This document shows positions 33,166-41,948 of a DNA stretch of 64,000 nt, in pieces. Below the pieces are notes generated by a model. That model searched no databases. It worked only from the letters and a program-made list of their open reading frames with translations, and was not told the DNA's origin. Source of the stretch: Prado023 sp963706875 (GTDB lineage: Bacteria; Actinomycetota; Actinomycetes; S36-B12; CAIYMF01); contig CAVPNW010000019.1 of assembly GCA_963706875.1 (NCBI GenBank), forward strand, positions 124,001-188,000. Direction: 5' to 3'. How positions within the stretch are numbered: position 1 is the stretch's first letter; each line of letters starts with the position of its first letter. The translations under genes were made by a program, and so were the position numbers.

Positions 33166-33480
33166 TCACTTCCCGCTCTCGATGCCGGTGACGCGCAGCT
33201 GGGTAAGGGCCTGACGGTGGCCCTGGTGCTTGCGGTACCCGGTCTTGTTCTTGTACTTGAGGATCTCGATCTTCGGGCCCTTGGTGTGCGCCAGGACCTC
33301 GGCGGACACCTTCACGCCGGCCAGCGTCTCAGAGTCGGTGGTGACGGTGGCGCCGTCCACGAGCAGCAGCGCGGGCAGTTCGACGTTGTCGCCGGGCTCG
33401 GCGAGCACGCGGTTGGTCTCGATGACGTCGCCTACGGCGACCTTCTCCTGGCGGCCGCCGGAGCGGACAATGGCGTACAC
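33166..33480 (-). CDS. rplU: 50S ribosomal protein L21
   Basis: 104 residues. Family start MYAIVRSGGRQEKV corresponds to the GTG at 33480, which has AGGAG eight bases before it; the GTG at 33489 is directly abutted by the same AGGA and is therefore excluded. C-terminal KYKNKTGYRKHQGHRQALTQLRVTGI is the rRNA-binding signature. First gene of the rplU-rpmA unit, with a promoter at 33567-33596. Confidence 0.98.
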   Translation of the reverse strand: MYAIVRSGGRQEKVAVGDVIETNRVLAEPGDNVELPALLLVDGATVTTDSETLAGVKVSAEVLAHTKGPKIEILKYKNKTGYRKHQGHRQALTQLRVTGIESGK

Positions 33481-33566
33481 GGGCGGCACTCCTGAGATCG
33501 GTTCGGGGCTGACGCGCCCGGATGACGGGCACGCACATGCATGCGGCGCTCGCGCGCCAGGGTTCT

Positions 33567-33596
33567 AGGGTACGGATCCGACCGGCATACGGTCAA
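33567..33596 (-). promoter_or_regulatory. Promoter of rplU-rpmA
   Basis: On the minus strand TTGACC (33591-33596), an 18-base spacer, then TACCCT (33567-33572), giving a leader of about 80 bases before rplU. The -35 overlaps the last codon and stop of the upstream RNase gene. Confidence 0.55.
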
Positions 33597-36550
33597 ACCG
33601 CGTCCACCCGGTCGAGGTCCTCGGAGTGCCCAGGCGAGCCGGTCTGCTCGCTCGAGTCGTTCTGATCGGTCGACCAGGGCTGGTCGTTCGACTCAGGCTG
33701 GTCGGGCGACCCCTGCTGACCCGCCTCGTGCTGACCCGCCTCGTGGCCCTCGCCCGCGTCACCCTCGTGATGGTGGTGATCGTCATGGGACTCGTGCCCC
33801 TCGTGGGACTCGTGCCCCTCGTGGGACTCGTGCCCCTCGCCCGCGTCACCCTCGTGCCCCTCCTGGGACTCCACGACCTCTACGACCTCGACCTGGTCGG
33901 CGCTCTCGACGCTGACCGCGTGCTCGGAGTCGTCGTGGGGCACATGCTCCTCGTGCTCGAGGTGCCCATGCTCGTCGAACTTCGGCGGCGGCGGGGTCTT
34001 GCCCGTCTGCTTGCCGCCGAGGACTGCCGCCGGGGCCGGCTTGGGCGAACGACGCCCACCCCGATCGCGGCGGTTGTTGGGCTCCTCAGCGGGCTGGTGG
34101 TCGATCCCCACCGGCTCCGCGTGGACGACGTGCCCCCGACCCCCGCAGTGCTCGCACTGCGTGGAGAAGACCTCGAGCAATCCCTGGCCGATCCGCTTGC
34201 GGGTCATCTGCACCAGCCCGAGCGAGGTGACCTCAGCCACCTGATGCTTGGTCCGGTCCCGGCCCAGGCACTCGACCAGGCGGCGCAGGACGAGGTCCCG
34301 GTTGCTCTCGAGGACCATGTCGATGAAGTCCACGACGATGATCCCGCCGATGTCGCGCAGCCGCAGCTGGCGCACGATCTCCTCGGCGGCCTCCAGGTTG
34401 TTCTTGGTGACGGTCTCCTCGAGGTTGCCACCCTGGCCGGTGAACTTGCCGGTGTTGACGTCGACGACGGTCATCGCCTCTGTGCGGTCGATCACCAGCG
34501 AGCCGCCCGAGGGAAGCCAGACCTTGCGATCCAGGGCCTTGGCCAGCTGCTCGTCGATCCGGTGCGCGGCGTACAGGTCAGTCGGCTCGACCCACTTCTC
34601 CAGCTTGGGTGTGAGGTCCGGGGCGACCCATCCGATGTAGTCGCTCAGGGTCTGCCAGGTGCTCTCGCCCTGGACCAGCAGCGTCGTGAAGTCCTCGTTG
34701 AAGATGTCGCGGACGACCTTGATGGCCAGGTCCGGCTCGCCGTACAGCAGCGAGGGCGGGGACGCCGACTTGGCCTTCTTGGTGATGTCGGCCCATTGCG
34801 CAGCCAGACGGGTCACGTCGGCGGTCAGCTGCTCCTCGGTGGCGCCCTCGGCCGCGGTGCGCACGATCACGCCCGCGCCGTCGGGGACGATGTCCTTGAG
34901 GATGCCCTTGAGCCGCGAGCGCTCGGTGTCGGGGAGCTTGCGCGAGATCCCGGTCATCGAGCCCTCAGGCACGTACACCAGGAAGCGTCCCGGCAGCGAG
35001 ATCTGGCTCGTGAGGCGGGCGCCCTTGTGCCCGATCGGGTCCTTGGTGACCTGCACGAGGACGGGGTCGCCGGACTTCAGCGCGAGCTCGATGCGCTTGG
35101 GCTGGCCCTCGAGGCCCGCGGCCTCCCAGTTCACCTCGCCGGCGTAGAGCACGGCATTGCGGCCCCGGCCGACGTCGACGAACGCGGCCTCCATCGAGGG
35201 GAGCACGTTCTGGACCTTGCCGAGGTACACGTTGCCCACCATCGAGGAGGACTCGGCGCGGTTGACGTAGTGCTCGACGAGGATGCCGTCCTCGAGCACC
35301 GCGATCTGCGTGCGGTCGCCGTGCTCGCGGACGCACATGACGCGGTTGACGGACTCGCGCCGGGCGAGGAACTCCGCCTCGGTCAGGATCGGGGCACGCC
35401 GGCGCCCGGCCTCACGGCCGTCGCGGCGCCGCTGCTTCTTGGCCTCGATGCGGGTGCTGCCGCGCACCGAGGTGATCTCGTCCTTGGGGCGGCGGGCCTC
35501 ACGGACCTTGACCACGGTGTTCGGCGGGTCCTCGGAGGACAGGTCCTCCATCTCCTCAGCCACTCCTGCGCGGCGACGCCGCCGGCGCCGGCGGCGGGCG
35601 CTCGAGGACTCCGAGCCCTCGCCACCCTCGGGCTCGTCACCCTCGGAGTCGTCGCCCTCGGAGTCGTCGGCGGCCCGGTCGGTGTCCCCGGAGCCGGACC
35701 GCGAGCCGGAGCCGGACCGCGAGCCGGAGCCTGCCCCAGCACCGTCCTCGCCGTCGTCGTCCTCATCCTCGTTCGAGCCGTTGTCCTCACCCGCGCCGGA
35801 TCCGCCGCGACGGCGGCGGCGACCACCCCGGCGCCGGCGCCGACGCGGGGCGCCGTCGTCGTCCCGGTCGTCCTCACGGTCTTCGCGCTCGCCCTCGAGG
35901 CCCTCGGCATCGGCACCGGACTCGAGATCAGCGCCGCGGTCCTGGTCCCCATCGGACCGCTGGCGCGACTCGTTCGTCTGATCACGCTCGCGGGCGGGGG
36001 CCGCGGCATCGACGGTCTCCTCGGCGCCTGCGGCGTCAGGGTCCACCGGGGGGCGCCGCCGGCGACGCACGGCCCTGGTCTCGTCCGGGGGTTGGAACAG
36101 TGCCGCCACGGGAACCTCGGCGGGCGGGACCACCGGGGTGGCCTCGGGCTCGGGCTCGGCGGAGAACGCGACGGTCGTCACGCCCCGGGTCGCGCGGCGG
36201 GAGCGGCGGGCGGTGGTGGCGGTGTCGGCCTGGACCGGGGACTCAGGCTCCGGGGTGATGGACTCCGGTGCGTCGGCGGCCTCCTCCTCGGGAGGTTCGA
36301 CCGTCGCAGCCTCGGCCTCAGCGGCCGCAGCCAGTTCGGCCTCCGCATCGGCGTCGACCTCGACCTCATCAGCCGGCTCGTCGACCTGGGCAGGTGCGGC
36401 GAACAGCTCGACCTGGTCGCCCTCTGCGACCACAGGCGGGCCCGCTGGCCGGCTGGCTGCACGCCGGCGGCGGCGCGGAGCCGTCGGGGCGGAGGCCCCA
36501 CCTTCGGACTGCGATTCGTCGGTGGGCTGCTGATCCTGGTCGTCGACCAT
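33593..36550 (-). CDS. rne: Ribonuclease E/G
   Basis: 985 residues. Endonuclease of mRNA decay and rRNA maturation. N-terminal about 380 residues are disordered with acidic (Glu/Asp-rich) and Arg-rich blocks (RRRRRRGGRRRRRGG-like); then the S1 domain and catalytic core (about 400-800) with the two metal-binding aspartates in MTVVDVNTGKF (near 697) and GIIVVDFIDM (near 741) and a zinc-link CEHC (near 799). The C-terminal tail is rich in His, Glu and Gly with an 18-bp repeat. Start ATG at 36550 with GAGGAGA; an extension to 36817 is rejected. The long 5' spacer may serve autoregulation. Confidence 0.95.
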   Translation of the reverse strand: MVDDQDQQPTDESQSEGGASAPTAPRRRRRAASRPAGPPVVAEGDQVELFAAPAQVDEPADEVEVDADAEAELAAAAEAEAATVEPPEEEAADAPESITPEPESPVQADTATTARRSRRATRGVTTVAFSAEPEPEATPVVPPAEVPVAALFQPPDETRAVRRRRRPPVDPDAAGAEETVDAAAPARERDQTNESRQRSDGDQDRGADLESGADAEGLEGEREDREDDRDDDGAPRRRRRRGGRRRRRGGSGAGEDNGSNEDEDDDGEDGAGAGSGSRSGSGSRSGSGDTDRAADDSEGDDSEGDEPEGGEGSESSSARRRRRRRRRAGVAEEMEDLSSEDPPNTVVKVREARRPKDEITSVRGSTRIEAKKQRRRDGREAGRRRAPILTEAEFLARRESVNRVMCVREHGDRTQIAVLEDGILVEHYVNRAESSSMVGNVYLGKVQNVLPSMEAAFVDVGRGRNAVLYAGEVNWEAAGLEGQPKRIELALKSGDPVLVQVTKDPIGHKGARLTSQISLPGRFLVYVPEGSMTGISRKLPDTERSRLKGILKDIVPDGAGVIVRTAAEGATEEQLTADVTRLAAQWADITKKAKSASPPSLLYGEPDLAIKVVRDIFNEDFTTLLVQGESTWQTLSDYIGWVAPDLTPKLEKWVEPTDLYAAHRIDEQLAKALDRKVWLPSGGSLVIDRTEAMTVVDVNTGKFTGQGGNLEETVTKNNLEAAEEIVRQLRLRDIGGIIVVDFIDMVLESNRDLVLRRLVECLGRDRTKHQVAEVTSLGLVQMTRKRIGQGLLEVFSTQCEHCGGRGHVVHAEPVGIDHQPAEEPNNRRDRGGRRSPKPAPAAVLGGKQTGKTPPPPKFDEHGHLEHEEHVPHDDSEHAVSVESADQVEVVEVVESQEGHEGDAGEGHESHEGHESHEGHESHDDHHHHEGDAGEGHEAGQHEAGQQGSPDQPESNDQPWSTDQNDSSEQTGSPGHSEDLDRVDAV
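33787..33838. repeat. 18-bp tandem repeat inside RNase E/G gene
   Basis: About three copies of gggactcgtgcccctcgt, encoding the repeated GHESHE in the C-terminal tail, followed in the protein by four consecutive His. In-frame length means copy-number change would not disrupt the gene. Confidence 0.85.
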
Positions 36551-36894
36551 GGCGGTCTCCTCACGGGTGCCACGCAGCGATCCACGCCGCGCAGTTGCCC
36601 TACGTATGGCCTTTGCGTGCATGCACGCGTCCGGCGAAGCCTCTGGTGCCGCCCGGGGTGCGCACGTGGTGCGTGCGTCGACCTCAGGCTCCGCGCTGTC
36701 AGCGGGCCCGACTGGTGACGGAACTCGTCCACAGCCGGTCGCGGCCTGGCCATTCCCTGTGCCAGCTCTCGGCAGCACGTAGGGCCTGGTCGGTGCGACG
36801 CATCGAACACGGGTCACTCCGATGGACGGGGTGACTGGCGCGAATTATGCCACAGGGGGTGTCCACCGGCGCGCATCCCGCGCGGGCGGCAGCC
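36551..36894 (-). other. Long spacer upstream of rne
   Basis: 344 bases without a gene. Holds a perfect 14-base palindrome gcgtgcatgcacgc (36617-36630) about 70 bases before the rne start. Together with the promoter-like sequence at 36844-36852 it implies a 5' leader of roughly 285 bases; long leaders in RNase E genes are known to mediate autoregulation. Confidence 0.5.
36844..36852 (-). promoter_or_regulatory. Possible extended -10 promoter of rne
   Basis: On the minus strand TGGCATAAT: hexamer CATAAT (36844-36849) with an upstream TG (TGn), one of the most AT-rich spots in the region. No good -35. About 295 bases before the start codon. Confidence 0.45.
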
Positions 36895-37647
36895 CTACGC
36901 GGAGGCAGCCTCGGCGGCAGCGCGATCGACGGCCAACGGATCGCCGACCAGCCCGTCGGCCATCAGCGGGCCCTGCGCCAACCTGGTCGAGCGGGGCGGA
37001 TCGCTCGTCGCGAGCCCGCCGATCTCGCGCAGGGCGACCAGGAGCTCCTCGGGCCGGACGGTGGGGGTCACGTTGGCCACGGTGACCTCCAGCAGTGCTC
37101 CGAGCGGCCCGGCGGCAGCGACCTCGCCGGCCACGAGCGCCGGGCGCAGGTCGAGGGTGCGCAGGCCCTGCTTCATCATCCGCTGCACCGGCACGGTGTC
37201 GGACTCGGTGACCCGCTGCCACGCGCGGGCCAGCTCGTCGGCACCCGCTCCCGGGACCTCGATCCGCCACCGACTGGCCTCCAGCCGGTGGACCAGGTCG
37301 GGGGTGCGCGCCTCCACGACCTCGATCACGTCCAGTCCCGGGGGCAGGGCCTCGTCGAGCTCGAGTCGCAGGGCGTCGGGGTCACAGCGGCGAACCACGC
37401 CGATCTCGACGTACTCGGCCTCACTGGCCGCTCCCGTGGGGGCGGAGTTGGCGTAGGACACCTTCGGGTGCGGCGAGAACCCGGCCGAGTAGGCCATCGG
37501 GACCCGTGCGCGGCGCAGTGCCCGCTCGAGGGCCCGCTGGAAGTCCCGGTGCGAGGAGAAGCGCAGCGGGCCGCGCTTGGCGTAGCGGATCCGCAGCTTC
37601 TGGACCGCGGGGACGATCTCCCGATCCGGGGAGCGCTTGGCGGCCAT
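36895..37647 (-). CDS. DUF2344 / TIGR03936 family protein
   Basis: 250 residues. Radical-SAM-linked protein of unknown function. Typical opening KLRIRYAKRGPLRFSSHRDFQRALERALRRARVPMAYSAGFSPHPKVSYA and the EYVEI motif. In many genomes it is fused to, or follows directly, the B12-type radical SAM protein; here the ATG at 37647 shares its A with that gene's stop (TGATG), so the two are made together. The fold resembles RNA-modifying domains (inference), and the neighbour is RNase E, which would fit a tRNA or rRNA modification role. Confidence 0.9.
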   Translation of the reverse strand: MAAKRSPDREIVPAVQKLRIRYAKRGPLRFSSHRDFQRALERALRRARVPMAYSAGFSPHPKVSYANSAPTGAASEAEYVEIGVVRRCDPDALRLELDEALPPGLDVIEVVEARTPDLVHRLEASRWRIEVPGAGADELARAWQRVTESDTVPVQRMMKQGLRTLDLRPALVAGEVAAAGPLGALLEVTVANVTPTVRPEELLVALREIGGLATSDPPRSTRLAQGPLMADGLVGDPLAVDRAAAEAASA

Positions 37648-39629
37648 CAGGCCTCCACCCGCGACACGACGGTCGGCAGCGGGAGCAGCACGGCCTCACC
37701 GGGCCCGACCTGGATCTGCGTGCCGAGGTGGTCGCAGACCCCACAGTCGAAACACGGGGTCCAGCGGCAGTCCTCGACCTCTCCCCCGGCCAGGGCGTCC
37801 TCCCAGTCCTGCCAGAGCCAGTCGCGGTCCAGGCCGGAGTCGAGGTGGTCCCAGGGCAGGACCTCGTTCTGCTCCCGCTCGCGGGTCGTGTACCAGCCGA
37901 CGTCCACTGGCGTGTCAGCGAGCGCACGCTCGGCGGCGGCCATCCACCGGTCGAACGAGAAGTGCTCGCTCCAGCCGTCGAACCGCGCGCCGTCGCGCCA
38001 GGCCTCGAGGATCACCGAACCCACCCGCCGGTCACCCCGGGAGAGCAGTCCCTCGACGATCCCCGGGCGCCCGTCGTGGTACCGGAACCCGATCGCCTTG
38101 CCGTAGTTGCGGTCGTTGCGGATCTCATCACGCAGGGCGTGCAGGCGCCGGTCGGTGCTCTCGTGGTCGAGCTGGGCGGCCCACTGGAACGGCGTGTGGG
38201 GCTTGGGCACGAACCCGCCGATCGACACGGTGCACCGGATGTCGCGGGTGCCGGCTGCCTCGCGCCCGGCCCTGATCACGTTCTTGGCCAGCTCGGCGAT
38301 CTGCAGCACGTCCTCGTCGGTCTCGGTCGGCAGGCCGCACATGAAGTACAGCTTCACCTGCCGCCAGCCCGCGGAGTAGGCAGCGGTCACCGTGCTGATC
38401 AGGTCCTCCTCGGTGACCATCTTGTTGATCACCTGGCGCATCCGCTCGCTGCCCCCCTCGGGCGCGAACGTCAGCCCGGAGCGCCGGCCGTTGCGCGACA
38501 GCTCGTTGGCCAGGTCGATGTTGAACGCGTCCACGCGGGTGCTGGGCAGGGACAGCGCCACCTGCTCGGACTCGTACCGGTCGGCAAGGCCCTTGGAGAG
38601 CTCGGCGATCTCCGAGTGGTCCGCGCTGCTCAGTGAGAGCATCCCGACCTCCTCGAAGCCGGTCTTGCGCAGGCCGTTCTCGATCATCTCGCCGAGCACC
38701 TCGGTCGAGCGCTCGCGGACCGGGCGGGTGATCATCCCGGCCTGGCAGAACCGGCAGCCGCGGGTGCAGCCGCGGAAGATCTCCACGCTCAGGCGCTCGT
38801 GCACGGTCTCGGCCAGCGGGACGAGGGGGCTCTTCGGGTAGGGCCACTCATCGAGGTCCATGAGCGTGTGCTTGGCCACCCGCCAGGGGGCGGCCGCGTT
38901 CGTGGGCACGACCCGGCCGATCCGGCCGTCGGCCAGGTACTCCACGTCGTAGAACGCCGGGACGTAGACCACCCCGCTCGCGGCCAGTCGTTCGAGCAGG
39001 GCCTGGCGCAGGGACGTCCCGTTGGCGACCTCGCCGAAGCCCGGGTGCTCGGCCTTGAACGCGCTCACGATCTCGCTGATCGCCAGCACCGCCTCCTCGC
39101 CGTCGCCGAGGACGACGACGTCCACGAAGTCCGCGACCGGCTCAGGGTTGAACGCCGCATGCCCGCCCATCACGACCAGCGGGTGGTGGTCACCGCGCTC
39201 GTGGGCCATCAGCGGGATCCCCGCGAGGTCCAGGCTCGTGAGCATGTTCGTGTAGCCGAGCTCGGTGGAGAACGAGACCCCGATCAGGTCGAAGGCGCCA
39301 AGCGGGCGGTGCCCGTCGACCGTGAACGCCGGGATGCCACGCTCGCGCATCAGCGCCTCGAGGTCGGGCCACACGGAGTAGGTCCGCTGGGCGAGCACGC
39401 CCTCGGCCTCGTTGAGGACCTCGTAGAGGATCTGCACGCCCTGGTTGGGCAGCCCGACCTCGTAGGCATCCGGGTACATCAGGGCCCAGCGGACCCGGGC
39501 GGCATCCCAGTCCTTGGCCGCCGCGTTCAGCTCACCGCCGATGTACTGCACCGGCTTGCTCACCCTGGGCAGCACCAGCTCCAGCTGGTCGAACACGGCC
39601 GCGCTGGAACGACTTGAAGGTTCACGCAT
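37647..39629 (-). CDS. TIGR03960 family B12-binding-type radical SAM protein
   Basis: 660 residues. N-terminal Rossmann-like B12-binding-type domain (about 40-200; YEVGLPNQGVQILYEVLN, GGHAAFNPEPVADFVD), then the radical SAM barrel with CTRGCRFC near 285-292 and APEGGSERMR. C-terminal Cys cluster CRWTPCFDCGVC (about 620-632), a hallmark of this family that could hold a second metal centre. The B12 domain has no DxHxxG motif that I can see, so cobalamin binding is doubtful. Reaction unknown. Operon with DUF2344. Confidence 0.92.
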   Translation of the reverse strand: MREPSSRSSAAVFDQLELVLPRVSKPVQYIGGELNAAAKDWDAARVRWALMYPDAYEVGLPNQGVQILYEVLNEAEGVLAQRTYSVWPDLEALMRERGIPAFTVDGHRPLGAFDLIGVSFSTELGYTNMLTSLDLAGIPLMAHERGDHHPLVVMGGHAAFNPEPVADFVDVVVLGDGEEAVLAISEIVSAFKAEHPGFGEVANGTSLRQALLERLAASGVVYVPAFYDVEYLADGRIGRVVPTNAAAPWRVAKHTLMDLDEWPYPKSPLVPLAETVHERLSVEIFRGCTRGCRFCQAGMITRPVRERSTEVLGEMIENGLRKTGFEEVGMLSLSSADHSEIAELSKGLADRYESEQVALSLPSTRVDAFNIDLANELSRNGRRSGLTFAPEGGSERMRQVINKMVTEEDLISTVTAAYSAGWRQVKLYFMCGLPTETDEDVLQIAELAKNVIRAGREAAGTRDIRCTVSIGGFVPKPHTPFQWAAQLDHESTDRRLHALRDEIRNDRNYGKAIGFRYHDGRPGIVEGLLSRGDRRVGSVILEAWRDGARFDGWSEHFSFDRWMAAAERALADTPVDVGWYTTREREQNEVLPWDHLDSGLDRDWLWQDWEDALAGGEVEDCRWTPCFDCGVCDHLGTQIQVGPGEAVLLPLPTVVSRVEA

Positions 39630-39978
39630 CCGACAAGGGTAATCCGGATCCGCGGGCCTGCAGTCCCCCGCGACCGATCGAGCCCAACCACAGGACCGAG
39701 GTCGCGGTTGTCACGGCCGACCTCTGGCCACGCACACGAACCCGGCCGAATCAGGTGGGTCGACGGGGCCGTTGCAGGAGGCGCACAAGGAACCGCCCGT
39801 ATGCCGGCTCACGGTGCGGTCGATTGGGGCGGTTCCATGTGCGTCAGATGGAAAAGCCCATCCGCACTGCGCTCAAACGGCCGACTTCATGTGCGTGGAT
39901 CTTCGAGAGCGCCAACGGAGGGCACCCACGCCCCACAGGGGCCGTGACCCCGAGCGGAGGTCCTCCGAGCTGCCGAAC
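39630..39978. other. Spacer between radical SAM gene and methyltransferase
   Basis: 349 bases, no gene. Most of it is the 169-bp four-arm element (39729-39897). The remaining 100 bases upstream should hold the promoter of the radical SAM-DUF2344 unit; I cannot place it. Confidence 0.6.
39729..39897. repeat. 169-bp four-arm palindromic element (E2)
   Basis: Arms of about 20 bases: A 39729-39748, B 39779-39798, B' 39827-39846, A' 39878-39897. A/A' are inverted repeats at 17/20; B/B' at 17/20 (gcgcacaaggaaccgccc against gggcggttccatgtgcgt). A and B resemble each other (14/20 at an offset of 51). Length, arm size and offsets equal those of the element at 24291-24459 while arm sequences differ. 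A small stem gatgg/ccatc lies between B' and A'. Confidence 0.75.
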
Positions 39979-40722
39979 CTACGACCGCGCGGCGGAGACC
40001 GGCCGGTCCTTGGGGGCCGTCGCCTCCTTCCGGCGCAGGCGCGGGAGCAGCATGCCTGTGCGGGCCTTGTAGGCAGCCCATTCGGCGTACCGGCTCATGC
40101 TGGCCTCCTTGCCGAGCATGTTGGGCACGAAGATGGCCAGCCAGACCCACGCCAGGACCAACCACGGGATCCAGTGCCCGGCCACCAGGGCGAACGACGC
40201 GTAGAGCACCATCTCGCCGAGGTAGTTGGGGTGGCGCACCCGGGCGAACCAACCGGTCGTGATCAGTCCACGCCTGTGCTGCAGGGTGAAGTGCTTCTGG
40301 GCATCGCTAGCCATCATGAGCACCACGCCGAGGGCGTACGCGATCGTGGCGCACGCGAGAAGCCACGGCGGCTGCTGGGTGTCGTCGGCGACCAGCAGGA
40401 TGGGCGCCAACCAGTAGGGGCCCAGGACCAGCGCGAAGGCCATGAACGCGCCGCCGAAGGTGATTCGCGTCTGCCAACGGGCGTCGGGCATGACGGCGTC
40501 CTTGAGCAGCCAGATCAGCCCGTAGCTGCCGTGCAGGGCCAGGTAGGTCCAGGCGGTGACGGTCCAGGTGTCGGTCAGCACCATGAGCCCGAGCACGAAG
40601 GGCAGCGTGCCGCCCTTCTGGAAGTTGATGACCCAGTTCAGCTTCAGCACCCGCGGCCCACCGAGGAAGTCCTCGGACAGGTACGAGCGGAGCCGCAGCC
40701 AGCGATCCAGCGTGATCCCCAC
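39979..40722 (-). CDS. Membrane methyltransferase-like protein (isoprenylcysteine/phospholipid methyltransferase superfamily)
   Basis: 247 residues with five or six hydrophobic segments. The C-terminal motif RHPNYLGEMVLYASF followed by a second helix pair and KEASMSRYAEWAAYKARTG is the SAM-binding region shared by ICMT, phospholipid N-methyltransferases and DUF1295/steroid-reductase-like proteins. Substrate (lipid or prenyl thiol) unknown. GTG at 40722 places the start at MGITLDRWLRLRSYLSEDF; the Shine-Dalgarno is poor, and an upstream extension to 40818 is possible but has no membrane or domain features. Alone, with ppk2 divergent. Confidence 0.78.
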   Translation of the reverse strand: MGITLDRWLRLRSYLSEDFLGGPRVLKLNWVINFQKGGTLPFVLGLMVLTDTWTVTAWTYLALHGSYGLIWLLKDAVMPDARWQTRITFGGAFMAFALVLGPYWLAPILLVADDTQQPPWLLACATIAYALGVVLMMASDAQKHFTLQHRRGLITTGWFARVRHPNYLGEMVLYASFALVAGHWIPWLVLAWVWLAIFVPNMLGKEASMSRYAEWAAYKARTGMLLPRLRRKEATAPKDRPVSAARS

Positions 40723-40870
40723 ACTCGAAGGATAGTCCCGACGCGGCACCCATCGCGGCGCCGCCGAGCAGCTGGGTTCGGAGCACGATCCGCCCCGATG
40801 CGCGAAGTTCACCGGCATGCCACGCCCTCAGCGCGCCCGGCCCACCCCGGGCAGGCAATGATCAGTTCCC

Positions 40871-41863
40871 ATGAGCAGCGATCGCAGCGTGCGGGAGTTC
40901 GACCTCGAGTCGATCATGGACCTGGCCGACATCATCGAGGCCCTGCAGGACACCGAGGACGACCGGCTCCTGCACTTCGGGCTGACGGCGACCGAGACCT
41001 GGGACGAGGTCGACGACCCGGTGCTCCTGGGCCCGGATGGCACCCCGGTGGGAACCTGGCGCGAGGGCTACCCCTACGACGAGCGGATCACCCGCCACGA
41101 GTACGAGGCCAGCAAGCGGCTGCTGCAGATCGAGCTGCTGAAGCTGCAGTCGTGGGTGAAGACCTCCGGCGCGCGCATCGTCATGGTCTTCGAGGGCCGG
41201 GACGCTGCCGGCAAGGGGGGCACGATCAAGAGGTTCATGGAGCACATGAACCCCCGCGGCGCCCGCGTCATCGCCCTGGAGAAGCCCTCCGAGGAGGAGC
41301 GGACCCAGTGGTACTTCCAGCGCTACATCAAGCACCTGCCCAGCGCCGGGGAGATCGTCATGTTCGACCGGTCCTGGTACAACCGGGCAGGCGTGGAGCG
41401 GGTGATGGGCTTCTGCAGCGATGCCGAGTACGAGGAGTTCATGCGCCAGGCGCCCGAGTTCGAGCGGATGCTCGTGCGCAGCGGGGTCATCCTGTTCAAG
41501 TTCTGGTTCTCGGTGAGCCGCAAGGAGCAGGTCTCCCGGTTCACGATCCGCCGGATCGACCCGGTGCGGCAGTGGAAGCTCTCGGACATGGACCTCGCCA
41601 GCCTGGACCGGTGGCAGGACTACACCGACGCCAAGGAGGCAATGCTGTTCTACACGGACAGCGGCTGGGCGCCCTGGACGGTCGTGCGGTCCAACGACAA
41701 GAAGCGCGGACGCCTCGAGGCCATCCGCTGGGTGCTCTCCGAGGTGGACTACCCGGACAAGGACACCGACCTCGTCGGCACCCCGGACCCACTGATCGTC
41801 GGCCCGCCGGCACACATCTACGAGACGGGCGAGAAGACCGGGAGGGTGTACCCGCTGCTCTGA
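40871..41863 (+). CDS. ppk2: Polyphosphate kinase 2
   Basis: 330 residues. PPK2 family, single-domain class I type, which uses polyphosphate to phosphorylate nucleoside diphosphates (or the reverse). Walker A FEGRDAAGKGGTIKR near 108-122, lid region EKPSEEERTQWYFQRYIKHLP and Walker B MFDRSWYNRAGVERVMGF are intact. ATG at 40871. Cytoplasmic. Sits upstream of DUF2207-lemA with an 85-base gap; no ppk1 or ppx in the window. ADP as preferred substrate is inferred from family. Confidence 0.93.
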   Translation: MSSDRSVREFDLESIMDLADIIEALQDTEDDRLLHFGLTATETWDEVDDPVLLGPDGTPVGTWREGYPYDERITRHEYEASKRLLQIELLKLQSWVKTSGARIVMVFEGRDAAGKGGTIKRFMEHMNPRGARVIALEKPSEEERTQWYFQRYIKHLPSAGEIVMFDRSWYNRAGVERVMGFCSDAEYEEFMRQAPEFERMLVRSGVILFKFWFSVSRKEQVSRFTIRRIDPVRQWKLSDMDLASLDRWQDYTDAKEAMLFYTDSGWAPWTVVRSNDKKRGRLEAIRWVLSEVDYPDKDTDLVGTPDPLIVGPPAHIYETGEKTGRVYPLL

Positions 41864-41948
41864 CGGGCTGCTCGGTGTGTCCCCTCAGGGACGCGCCCAC
41901 CGCCCGGGGAGGAGCCACCGGCGCCACGAGCGCGGGTAGGTTGGTCCC

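Noticed and set aside
33160..33500. L21 leader riboswitch or attenuator
   Set aside because: The leader of about 80 bases shows no convincing conserved stem; only the promoter is reported.
33626..36718. 1030-residue open frame antisense to the RNase E/G gene
   Set aside because: Low-complexity translation of the opposite strand of repeats and codon-biased DNA; lepA and valS show the same effect.
37647..39629. Cobalamin-dependent methyltransferase
   Set aside because: The N-terminal domain resembles B12-binding folds, but I see no DxHxxG motif, so cobalamin use is not claimed.
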